Origin: Pagrus major | Lineage: Eukaryota > Chordata > Actinopteri > Spariformes > Sparidae | Assembly: GCF_040436345.1 (NCBI RefSeq) | Contig: NC_133221.1 | Location: forward strand, 31,261,589-31,325,588 | Length of the DNA stretch: 64,000 nucleotides | Direction: 5' to 3' | Shown here: piece by piece, positions 1 to 14,071 of the stretch | Layout: each line of letters opens with the position of its first letter | Numbering within the stretch: the first letter of the stretch is position 1 | Program-made: the position numbers and the translations under genes | Notes under the pieces: generated by a model | Told to the model about the DNA's origin: nothing | The model's input: the letters and a program-made list of their open reading frames with translations, nothing else | Database searches by the model: none

Positions 1-2810
1 CCAAAATCTACCCAGCTGTGATTTTTCCCATTCCTCCATCTGGAGTTACTTCTCAGTTCACACTTGCTTGTACTACCAAAACCACAAGGTGGCACTTCAA
101 CACCATGAGACAATGGTTACTGTGAACATTTCAGAAGTATGTTTACAATTTTGTTCTCAGAAAAATGCAAACTCAGTGGAGGATCCTCAGTTTCTATGGA
201 GAGCAATTAAAGGTTTTGTTAGGAATACAACATTTCCTTTGCCTCTCATCTTAATCAAACAAAGTTGGATGAAGTAAAGAAACTCATGAATGATTTGCAA
301 AAGCTCGAAACACGAACAGCAGAAGGGTGTATTATCTGGTGATATGAAAAAGGAAATCAACTCAGTTGTGGTAAATCCTAACAACTTATTAAAAACGAGC
401 TGAATGGCAAATCCACAGAACCAGAAGGTTCAACACCAAGTCGTTTACTTGCTCTGGGTTTACAAAAATGTGAAAAATATTCTAACATTATGTCTATTTG
501 TTCAGAGCAGAGAGTACTCACTGCTCCTAAGGAAATAAGTACAGAATTCAAATCATTTTATTCTGAACTGTATAGATCTGAAATCAAACGTCCATCCTTT
601 TTACAAGATTTACAACTCTCCACTCTCACTCAAGAGGATCAGAAGGAAGTTTCTAGCGGAATCAATCATGCTGAGTTAAGTGAGAAATGCTTTAGCTGGT
701 ATGAAAAAAGGCAAATCCGTGGGCTGGGATGGCATCACCTCAGAGTTATAACTCACCTTTTGGGGTGAGCTGGGACAACACTTTTAGCCATGGTTCATAG
801 GTCTATTTAGGAGGGTGCTTTCTTCAAATATGCTAATTCTGCTTTTTGTGGAAGTGCGGAAACCTTTGGTCGTGTCTTGGCCCTCCTGTTTAGAACCCCA
901 TAAAACAAAATGAATTCATTGCGATCAGACGGGGTTTATGAAAACATGGCTTGCATCTGACAACATTCCACACTTACTCCATGTAATTCATACAGCCAAA
1001 GATATAGCTTCTCCATGTGCCGTGTTGAGCCTTGATGCTGAAAAGGCCTTTCATAGGCTAGAGTGGGAATGCTTATGGGTCTTGCAACATTTTCAGGTCG
1101 GTTCCAGCTTCATTAAACTAATTCAGTTATATTAGAACCAATCAGCTATGATAAACACCAATGGCATTTCTAACAGCCAAGATCACGCTATCATGTTCTT
1201 GCCGACAGGGCTGTCCATGAAGACCTTTCCTATTTGCCTTATCATTAGAGCCCCTCACTCAGGCTATTCGTCTACACCCATCTATTACCCCCATCACCTT
1301 TACCACCTCAATGCCTGAAGACGTTGGCTCTCTATCCAGCTATAAAATTAACTGGATAAAATCAGCATTATCTCCATTAGACTCAGTACTGGATCTTATT
1401 TCGTTGCTCCAACATATCCGTGTTGTCAAGCTGTTTAAATATTTTGGGCTGGATGTTTTTCCCTCATTAGTTAGTATGGCTGATAAAAACTTTCAATGCA
1501 TCTATAATAAAATTCAGTTGGATCTTATCTGCCAAAATCTCTGCAAGCGTGTGTGTTAATTGTTAAAATACAATTAACAACACTACCACGGGTACATTTC
1601 ATCTAATCTATGTTACCTCTACAACGACAACAGACTACTGGGACAAAATTCAGCCTTTGGTATCTAAATGTATTTGGGGTGGTAAAAGACCACATCTAAA
1701 GCTAACAACCCTCCAGCGTCATTAAAGAGATGGTGGTGTCTCAGTCCCTAATTTCAGACATTATTTTTGGTCTGAGACCATTGGCAGATTGGCTTTATCC
1801 TGACTCTGTTACCTGTTGGAAACCAATAGAGACTAATTTAGCATATCCACATAGACTGGAAGATCCAATTTACTCTGTGGTCCCTTTAAAACTGAAGCTG
1901 AACTACAGCCTGGCCCTGTACAGAGATTTCTTTCGTCATTTTGTTGAGAAGGAATCTAAAATCACATGCAAATTATATTTAACAAGCCCAATTTTTTTAA
2001 GTATTGTCTTCTCACTGGGGGGATTCCATTCTCATGCCCAGCCTGGAGTGTAAATGGTGTCCACACTTGTGCCAACATGTACAATGAGAATGGACCCTGT
2101 ACCTTTAGTGATTTGAGACTGTCTTACAGTTTATCAAGCTCACCTGCAACTGCGGTCAACCGGTCACTTACTACTCATCCTGGAAAATAAAAGCCCAAAG
2201 AGAGGTCTGGTTTCTCAACTATAATCACTCCTCCTGACTACATCTTAAAGCTCTCTCCATTGTACATGTATGGTCTAAAGAACTGCTACATTATACTTGA
2301 GAGGATTCACTGGAATAGGACAATATATGGACTTTGATAGTCCTTGCTTCTTAAAACCCAGATCATCAACAGATCCATTTCAACTGTATTCATAGGGCAT
2401 ACCTCACTCCAAGGAAAGGCTATCTCATCAAACAGTTATCATCTCCTAACTGCACCTTGTGCCCAGATGGACTTAAAGGGACTTTAATGCACATGTGCTG
2501 GGAATGCAAGGATGTAAAGCATTTTTGAAACAAGGTTTGTGCTGGTCTGTGCTATGCTCTCCCATCGTGCCACTCTTACACGATACCTTAAAGCTAGGAG
2601 CTCCACATAAAGTCACAAAAGCTCACTGGATTATTACATATGTTGACATAATCAACATGGAGTTATCAGTGGCAAAAATACACAAGTCATTTTTATTTAC
2701 TTCTACCTTAATAGAATCAAACACATTTACAGTTATGACTGCATTTTGCTCTGCATATTACCTCATGGTTGAGTGCAAGCTGCGGCCAAAATATTGGTAC
2801 TGATTTTTAA
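1..2810 (+). mobile_element. Degenerate L1/Tx1-type non-LTR retrotransposon
   Basis: Broken pieces of one LINE ORF2 lie in order on the plus strand. A linker region at about 490-760 (STEFKSFYSELYRSE) is followed by the start of the reverse transcriptase at 938-1135, with LASDN and the RT block SLDAEKAFHRLEW at about 1028-1066. In the L1/Tx1 family this block normally reads AFDR, so an aspartate has become histidine here. A later RDGGVSVPNF piece sits near 1723-1757, and further C-terminal-like fragments run to about 2800. Stops and frameshifts separate every piece, so it is dead. The left end runs off the window, and no poly(A) tail or target duplication is visible at the right end. The family assignment comes from motif recognition. 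Confidence 0.75.
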
Positions 2811-3029
2811 CATGCTGGTACCACTCTGAAGTTATTTATCTTTCATTATCCAGCTCTATGTATTCTCTATATACATTTACTCAACTTTTCCCCCAGCGTT
2901 TCCAAGTATTGTTGGCACAGCTGTTGCAAAGACAACTGGATGGTTTCAGTTTTCCTCAAAGTCACAAATAACAACAACACAGGACACAACGTGAGATTAT
3001 TCACTCATTTAGTCTATAATAGAAATGTA

Positions 3030-3684
3030 CGGAAACCCTAAAGGGCCATGCATTCATACATTTTATTTCCTCCGTTCTCCCGTGATAACGAGTTAATTTC
3101 ATTTGTTTTCTCGAGATCTCGAGTTATTATCTCGAAATAACAACTGCCGTTTTCCCGAGATAACGGGATAATTTTCTCGAGATCTTGAGATAAGAAACTT
3201 TGTTTTCCCAAGATAACGATATAATTAATTCGAGATCTTGAGAAAACAAAACGATAGTGTAGTAGTATATTAAATCATTGCAGGAAACATCATTCAGCGT
3301 AGCAATGTCAGAGGAGCAGGAGCATATCGATCACTGCGTCACATATCTTTTCAATCAAGGCCTGACAGGCTGAAATAGCATTATGCCTTGCTATTACAGA
3401 TAATATACACATTAGTGTGCATAATCTAAAAATCTCCATAATCTCAGGCCTGTCATATCACAGTCATTATCTCGAGATCTCGAATTAATTATATCGTTAT
3501 CTCGGGAAAACAAAGTTTCGTTATCTCAAGATCTCGAGAAAATTATCCCGTTATCTCGGGAAAACAGCAGTTGTTATTTCGAGATAATAACTCGAGATCT
3601 CGAGAAAACACATGAAATTAACTCGTTATCACAGGAAAATGGAGGAAATAAATTGTATGAATGTATGGCCCTTTAGGGCTTCCA
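3030..3684. repeat. Foldback (long-terminal-inverted-repeat) element with TA flanks
   Basis: Two arms of about 215 bp (3030-3244 and about 3465-3684) are near-perfect reverse complements, both starting GGAA(A/G)CCCTAAAGGGCCAT from the outside. Each arm is built of short palindromic modules around TCTCGAGATCTCGAG and (T)TATCTCGGGAAAAC, so each can also fold on itself. TA dinucleotides at 3028-3029 and 3685-3686 flank the element, as expected of Tc1/mariner-type TA target duplication. The roughly 220-bp spacer holds its own smaller inverted repeat (GCCTGACAGG near 3360, CCTGTCA near 3450). No coding capacity is seen. It is probably a non-autonomous DNA transposon (MITE/foldback class). Confidence 0.8.
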
Positions 3685-3686
3685 TA

Positions 3687-4458
3687 GAAATTGATCAACA
3701 GTTAACCTTCCTTTTCCCTGGTGACCACATGCCCGATGGCAGACAAAATTGTTTAGTGATTGAGAGGTTTATAGATATAGTTTCATTACTCTGTTACATT
3801 GTGCAATCAACATTTACTTCATCATGATATGTTGAAGCAGAAAACATAGCTGTATTTTACATCCCAGGGGCACATTTTTGCTCCACTTCATTTATCTGAC
3901 AGCCTCAGTTACTATTTACTTTCAGATTAAACATTTTTATACTCTTCTTGTCCAATTTTCTGATATTGCGAGAAGGAAAATATGAAGTCACAGTGTTTAT
4001 GCTTAAGACAGGGATATCAAAATTCTTCCTAGCTCATTTTTCATGTTATCTTGTTCTCCTGAAACCCTTGCACTTACTGCATTTGGAAAATGAGTTGAAG
4101 ATGCAGCTTTATGCCATTTAAGTTCATTTTGTTCGTGGATGATTGTTTGATGCAACATTTAGTGAAATGAATGTATTGCTGATCTGTTCATTCTGTATAC
4201 AGAAATCCAAAGGGAATCAAAGATTATATGTTTTGGGGATGCAAATCATTTTCATAGCCTTTCACTTGAGATTATTTGTGTTGTTTGATAAAGATTATTT
4301 ATATTTGATGAATGGCTTCGTCTGTTTTTCTTTGTATTTTTAGGGCCTTCATTCTAGTAGTAGGTCTCTGGATTATTGTGAATATCCTGGTTATTTGGGT
4401 CGTATTGATACTGTTGTCTTTAAAATACAGCATGCATTGAAATTGAAGACAAAAAAAC
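3687..4458. other. AT-rich gene-free stretch
   Basis: No gene, RNA or recognisable repeat was found. The short open frames here have no family resemblance. It is the region downstream of the cfap20 poly(A) signal. Confidence 0.5.
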
Positions 4459-4464
4459 TTTATT
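4459..4464 (-). terminator. cfap20 poly(A) signal
   Basis: AATAAA on the minus strand (TTTATT on plus) lies 67 bp beyond the cfap20 stop codon and is the first canonical signal there, giving a very short 3' UTR. Confidence 0.7.
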
Positions 4465-4530
4465 TTGCAGAAAACCATACACATCAAAACTCCTCATCAG
4501 GTCCGGGGGAAGAGAGCAAGTTGAGAATCT

Positions 4531-5612
4531 CTACTGCTGCAAGAGACAAACACAAAAAACAGACAGGGGGGTAAGACAAGTTACATGTGGTGTTATAAGT
4601 AAATGCAGTGATGTGTGTGCGTGGATGTGTGTGTTTCACCTTGGCTTTCTGCTTCTGGACAGGCAGGCGGAGTTTAAACTCTGCTGGGAGCTCGTCCTCA
4701 GAGTACAGTCTGTCTGAGAAATACACTCTCCTAATTCGACAGTTAGCGTGGATCTGAGAGGAAAACAGCAGGTCAGACATTAGCAACTGAAAGAGAATAC
4801 AGTCAGAGTTGTAGCTGGTTTCTAATCTGTCTCTGTGCACTGACCAGTACACGCAGCGTCTCAACGTAATTGGTTCCATAGGCCCTCCTGGTGAAGTCCG
4901 ACAGGTCGAACTGAATCTGGTTCCAGCCGTCATCCAGCTTCATTGGCATGGTGCAGAGCAACGGGTCCACTCGCGTCGTGCTTCGGTAGGTACTCAACCG
5001 AAACCGCCGGCGAAGGTTTTTATCATCTAGCACCTGAAAGTTTAAAGATGGGAGAATATGTCCACTTTACTTGTTTATACCACCAAAACATGGAACAGGT
5101 CGGCATCTGTGAGAGTGAATATACCTACCTCGACTTCAAAGGTGAAATACTTCTTCAGATTCTTGACGATCAGAACAAGAATGGGAAGCTTGATGCCCAG
5201 TGTCTTCTTGGGGCCTGCAGGACATGCTATGTAGGTGGTACTACAGAGACGAGAAGAGATGAGTGCGCTTTAATGAGTTGCCCTGAGCTGAAGAATCAGT
5301 TCAACAGACACAAACTCACCAGACGTTTGCCCCCTCGACCCCCAACACCTGGGAGCGGATGTCATTGTCTGTGACTCTCTGGATGTGACCATTCCTCGCC
5401 TGTGTACACACAGAAAATGATGTATATAAAGGCTGCGCAGTCAAGGGAAATATAGTTAGTTAGCTTTAGCATGACCAGCTAAGGAAGCTTGATAAGCTTC
5501 ATAGCATCCACTCTGAATCGCTGCTTACCTTTTCATCCCATATCTGAAGCGGTTTGCTGCCGATGCTGTAGAAAATACACAAGAATCTGCCTTGAAATGT
5601 GTTTTTAAACAT
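4531..5612 (-). CDS. cfap20: Cilia- and flagella-associated protein 20
   Basis: CFAP20 (Bug22/GTL3) is a small conserved protein of the ciliary axoneme, a microtubule inner protein at the doublet inner junction; it affects tubulin modification and beating. Coding exons on minus: 5529-5612, 5320-5399, 5129-5240, 4845-5033, 4640-4753 and 4531-4536, all with GT-AG borders. They total 585 bases, giving 194 aa against 193 in human. Recognisable blocks in order: MFKNTFQ (1-7), [86 protein letters not shown], and the C-terminus KAKQ. The last exon supplies only CAG-TAG, which restores the family's terminal Q. Divergence from human is spread through the protein and looks larger than expected for such a conserved gene, so a teleost paralogue is possible. 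A candidate RFX site and hairpin lie upstream. Confidence 0.93.
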
Positions 5613-5665
5613 CTTCTCTGAGTTATGTTCGTCCACGATCGCTTTACATGTGTTTAGTTCAATGT

Positions 5666-5728
5666 AGAGGTTAGCAACAGATTTAGTTCGTAAACACTGT
5701 TTACTTACTAAATCTGTTGCTAACCTCT
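5666..5728. repeat. Perfect 22-bp inverted repeat (hairpin) upstream of cfap20
   Basis: Bases 5666-5687 and 5707-5728 are exact reverse complements. Inside the loop, GTAAAC-ACT-GTTTAC (5690-5704) is a second palindrome, so almost the whole 63 bp can pair. Each arm contains GGTTAGCAAC or its complement GTTGCTAACC, which resembles an RFX half-site. The hairpin begins 54 bp upstream of the cfap20 start codon, in its promoter or 5' UTR. Confidence 0.85.
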
Positions 5729-5740
5729 TTATTATTTCGT

Positions 5741-5753
5741 GTTGCTAAGGAAC
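5741..5753 (-). promoter_or_regulatory. Candidate RFX X-box for cfap20
   Basis: GTTGCTAAGGAAC matches the imperfect-palindrome X-box consensus (GTTGCC/T then a spacer then GGNAAC) bound by RFX factors, which drive ciliary genes. It lies about 130 bp upstream of the cfap20 ATG, the usual position for a functional X-box. The site is seen directly; the function is inferred. Confidence 0.6.
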
Positions 5754-5806
5754 AGAATATTTAAGTGGTTCCATGCTGGTTAAGTGGTGATGCAGCTGGT
5801 ATTTCA

Positions 5807-5906
5807 CGAAGACCCGCCCCCTACTAAGCTTCTGATTGGCTACTCTTCTAACCCCAACAAGAGGAACCAATTAAGCCAATTAGAGGCAGATTAGGGCGGG
5901 TCTTCG
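5807..5906. repeat. 13-bp inverted repeat carrying GC boxes, around CCAAT motifs
   Basis: CGAAGACCCGCCC (5807-5819) and its exact complement (5894-5906) enclose about 75 bp with GATTGG and CCAAT-like motifs. It could be a small MITE, or the core of the cfap20 promoter with opposed GC boxes. A second gene upstream is not visible in the next kilobase. Confidence 0.55.
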
Positions 5907-6613
5907 CAGAATGAGTTTAATAATAAAACCCAAATCTTCAATATGAGGGCTCATTTAGTGGCTTTGACTAAATGAATCCCAATGATTATTATAAATGAGC
6001 TATTTTCACATTCATTTTATGTATGATAATAACAAGCCAAGATAATAGAGTTGATCCAACTGCCAAAATATCCTACAAGTAATTTAGGATTTATGCCCAG
6101 CACTGACAATCAAGCCAGCCCAAAGCACTAGTTTTACTCATGAAGTCCTCTAACCAAAATATTGAATATATCTCAGCTTCCTCCTATTTATCAGAACTCC
6201 TTCCCCACTAAATCCCACTAAAGTGTCAAGTGGGACATCCTTCCTCTCTGTCTCCAGCACTTTAAACAAGCCGGACCAGGATAGATCTGACAAAGGTTTC
6301 AAATATTTGAACAAGCCTAGAAGCCTAGTTTTAATCACACATTAACCAGGCACTCTGTCAAATGACATCACCAGCGATGCAACATAAATCAAAAGTCCCT
6401 TATTACTTTCACAAGAAACCAAGATGAATTCATCTGCTCGCAGTCAGGCGAGGTCTGTGCTACAGCAGTTTGTTTGACATTTTGACACATAGTGGAGCAG
6501 ATAACAGAAAAATCATGCAAATTATGATACAAGCATGAAATTTGGTTTGGTTGTTCTCTAGGGCCCATTGATGAAATCTGTCCGATTGGACATTTAAAAA
6601 TCCAAGATGGCGG
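5907..6613. other. Gene-free stretch between the cfap20 promoter and a CA repeat
   Basis: No coding region with family resemblance and no structured repeat was recognised here. Confidence 0.5.
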
Positions 6614-6692
6614 CACACACTAAAACACACACTAAAACACACACACACACACACACACACTAAAACACACACACACACACACAAAAACACAC

Positions 6693-6731
<39 letters not shown>
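6614..6731. repeat. (CA)n microsatellite, interrupted
   Basis: Runs of CA are interrupted several times by AAAA and one CG. The long cysteine/valine open frames on the opposite strand are artefacts of this repeat. Confidence 0.95.
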
Positions 6732-6733
<2 letters not shown>

Positions 6734-7076
6734 GGAGTGGTGGCCATCTCTCTGGTTGTTTATGTCACCATGGTTTATGGGGGACAGCTGATCTCTAGAC
6801 CAGAAGACTGGTGACACGGTTTACATGACACTCATGCTACCAGTGGTGTATATAATTATAGTTACACAAATTTATATTATTGATTCATTTCTGTACACAA
6901 AGAAATGATCATGTAAATGTTTTTTATGAGTCTCACTTCAAGACTTAAATGGGAATAAAAACAGATATTTACAAAGGATGGACCTTTCCTGTCTTTGTCC
7001 ACTTTATTTTTGCCACTTTTCCACTGAGGATGCACGGATCCAATCGACAATTCGGCATTTGACTCGTACATGCAAC

Positions 7077-7105
7077 GCATGCGCAGACCCTGATCTTCCT
7101 TTCAG
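7077..7105 (+). promoter_or_regulatory. rpl22 promoter: NRF1 site and TOP start
   Basis: GCATGCGCA at 7077-7085 is the core of the NRF1 palindrome. The tract CTTCCTTTC starting at 7095 is a 5' terminal oligopyrimidine (TOP) motif, 25 bp before the ATG. TOP starts give mTOR/LARP1-controlled translation of ribosomal protein mRNAs. The exact start base is inferred from the motif. Confidence 0.7.
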
Positions 7106-7119
7106 CTAGCTTCTCCGCC

Positions 7120-11054
<3,935 letters not shown>

Positions 11055-11084
11055 AATGATAATCCATCAGATTTTGTACATTTA

Positions 11085-11090
11085 AATAAA
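11085..11090 (+). terminator. rpl22 poly(A) signal
   Basis: AATAAA lies 31 bp after the rpl22 stop codon, giving the short 3' UTR typical of ribosomal protein genes. Confidence 0.85.
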
Positions 11091-13076
11091 TGTTGTTTAC
11101 AGTACAGAAGCTTGTCCAGGGAATTTCTTTTAATTTCCAGTTGCTGTGTAACAGGACCAACATGGCTCACAGGTTAGCGGTCTACTCTGATGACAACTGT
11201 ACGCTGGGTTTACACTTTTTTTTTTCATCATATACACACAAAGACTGGAACCATGGACATAACTCTGAAAACTCCAAGCTTATGCATCAAAAACAAAACT
11301 CTGTACTTTCAACTCCAAGCAAAGAAATTCTAAATCACATTATTGCAAATCTCAATATTTAATTCACTTTGTTAACCTAAATACTGGCCTTGAAAATGCC
11401 ACACCTTCATTACCAACTGGCTTCTTACTTCTCAGCTGTTAATCTGTCAGAGCATAAAAGAGGCCCCAGGTGACCGACTGCTGTGTTGGGGAATAAAATG
11501 AGCAGTTGGGGAGTACAGAAGAAGGCGATCCAGTAATTCTAATGAAGTCTGTGCAGCTCTGGTTTGAACTCTTAACAATGTTGCAGTATCAACTAATAGT
11601 TTTCAGCCTGCCACTGGGAAGCTGCTTGTGAGTTTTGCCCAATTTGAGTTTATTGGATGGACAGGTGCATTGTATCCTCTTGTGATACTATGTGTCAATG
11701 CAATATTTATGATACATGGCATCAGTCTTTATACTGTATGTACCTTGAAATTGAAATGTATTTTTAAACATGTTACATGGGCTCATGAAGCCAAAACACA
11801 TGTTCAAACAGTATTTTGATGTATTGTTAAAATTGATCACACCCGTGGTTAAATTAATAGTGATATTCAGGCTTGGGGAGTAACAATACATGTAATGGGA
11901 TTACATAGTGTACAAAAGAAAAAGGTACCTGTATTCCAGTAAAGTTGCAGAAAAAAAGCTGTAAGTAGATTACAGATGAAGTCAGTAAAAAAGGATTACC
12001 AACAGGATTCCATTTATAAAATAATGATATACTAGTCTGACCGTGCACACATGACAACATTTCACAAGTGTTACACATTACTCTGATCTGAGGTGAAACA
12101 ATTTGCAAGTGCATAGCCTGTTCTATCTGAATACAGACATTAACATTAAATAAGAGTCATCTTATTGATATTTCTTTTCCCCCATCTTTATTTGCATATG
12201 TTTAGTATTAAAGAAAGCCAAAAGTAATCAACAGAATGGTCTACTGAAAAATTGAGCTGTGGTTTCAGGAGATGCGTTTTAACAACTGGGACTAACAAAT
12301 GTTTAACTAATATTTTGGTGTTGTCAAGGTTTGAAGGTGAATATGTAAGAATTGGCCACCTATTGAATTCGTACTCCAAACCAATAGAGGGCAGCATATC
12401 CCCAGAGTAACCACTGCTAACTGTAGCTGTCATTAACCACTAGTTAGTTCAGTAAGCTGTGTATGTAGCAGTCTGGACTGGGAGCTCAGAGGGTATATGA
12501 GAAAGTGCAGGTCTATACTGTAGATTATTTTAATTTCCTTAAAACTTTAGTATGTGAAAGTGTTTATTAATTGTATAAAAAAAAAATAACTTGATTTAGG
12601 ATTTTTTTTAAATTAGCACATTTTTTGCACCTTTTACTGGCTGCATTGTTACATGTTTGGACACAATATTAATGTTAGTTCACTGCATATCACAATTTCA
12701 AACTGAGCTAAATATATGCATATAATATGCATAGGGCCTGCCCTCTACAGGTTGAAACTTAGCTATTGCAGTTACATTGTACTATTAGGAGGTCTTGAGG
12801 CAGGCAACTGCTTTCATCATCAACCTCGCCCACCTCCCCGCCCCTACATATAAAAATAACAGCTCCCGACTTGGCAGACTGTGTGAGAGGAGTATCAGAG
12901 AAGAAGAGATTGAGTAGTTAGATAAGAATGCCTTTGGTAACAGCCCAATAGCCAGGATAAAATATTGGCAGTTAATCTTTCTGCAAACCACTAACGCGTA
13001 GATGATAGCACACTGAGGTAAATGGTACCATTACAGCCCAAGGGTTGACGAGAAGAAATATCAATTCATGTGAATC
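11091..13076. other. Intergenic region between rpl22 and rcc2 (tail to tail)
   Basis: No gene is recognised. The two genes converge here. A stretch near 11870-12150 beginning CTTGGGGAGTAACAATACATGTAATGGGATTAC resembles a dispersed teleost repeat known from memory; this has not been verified. The rest is AT-rich unique-looking sequence with homopolymer runs. Confidence 0.4.
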
Positions 13077-13082
13077 TTTATT
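13077..13082 (-). terminator. rcc2 poly(A) signal (candidate)
   Basis: AATAAA on the minus strand lies about 990 bp beyond the rcc2 stop and would give a 3' UTR of about 1 kb. Other weaker signals could also be used. Confidence 0.5.
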
Positions 13083-14071
13083 TAACCATTTCAATGAAAA
13101 AACAATGTAACCCACAGAAATTTCACCATAAAAAAAGAATGCAGTACAAGTAGGAAAACACCTCTGCTGTTTGTTTTGTTTTTTTTAAAAAAGGACAAGC
13201 CTTTGTTTCAGCACATCTTAATACACTGAACCATTTCTACATATTGCATTGTTGGTTGTAAAAGTTCTGACCTGCTTGTAAAACCACTTAGAGTGTTGTA
13301 ATAATTACTATTACTCAAATGAGCAAAGACAAGAGCTAGTAGACACGGTGGTCTTGGAAGGACTGAGGTGTGCATCCTTGCTCCAAACACTAAAGACGAC
13401 AACAAATGGAATGCAACATTAGGTGGAGTGCACTAACTCAGAGTGTCATGTTCCAGTCCTGATTGTAGTCTGTGGCAGCTGGATACTGTCATATACACTA
13501 AATCAGACTGATTAACTGATCCTCTGAACAACACAAACAAGACTTCCATATCCTGAACATACATGTAGAAAAAGGCACAGATATGGAGTATTGGTCTTTG
13601 AAAAGCCCTCAGTGGGAAAAGACTGAGGGTCCTGCTGTAGCACCCTTAAACTGTGACAACTTTATCATTTCAAATACTGCAACAAAGACAACAGAACAAG
13701 ATACATGAAAAAATGAATGTTTGGCTGTATTACAAAATAGAAAAGGGTTTTTGGGAAGCACTACTCCGCTAGGGTTGAAGTGCTCCAAGTAAACTGTTGC
13801 AGGTTTACTCGAGGTGGAAAGTAGAGATATTCTGTCCGTTTTTTGGGAGCGCTGGAGCATCCAGAGGATCTGTTTGTGTCCAGTCCCATTTTCTTTGATT
13901 TCAGTGTCCAAATTGGTGTAGAGCCAGTTTGCTGGCAGCTGAGGTGTGTGGAGATCCTTCAAACTAACCCTAACCATCTCACTGATACATGAGACCAGCA
14001 GCTGTTCCTGTTGAGCATTGCTGGTCTCTGCTCCAGTGAAAAGGATTGAGATGTTGCTGTTGGAGGCCCAA

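Noticed and set aside
4943-5374. 143-aa open frame on the plus strand
   Set aside because: It is antisense to cfap20 exons 2-4, which have conserved protein sequence and splice sites on the minus strand.
6460-6817. Open frames rich in cysteine and valine on the minus strand
   Set aside because: They are translations of the CA/TG microsatellite; the same applies to frames at 40953-41186, 57676-58124 and 59657-59998.
11090-11362. 90-aa open frame just after rpl22
   Set aside because: It starts in the rpl22 3' UTR next to the poly(A) signal and shows no family resemblance.
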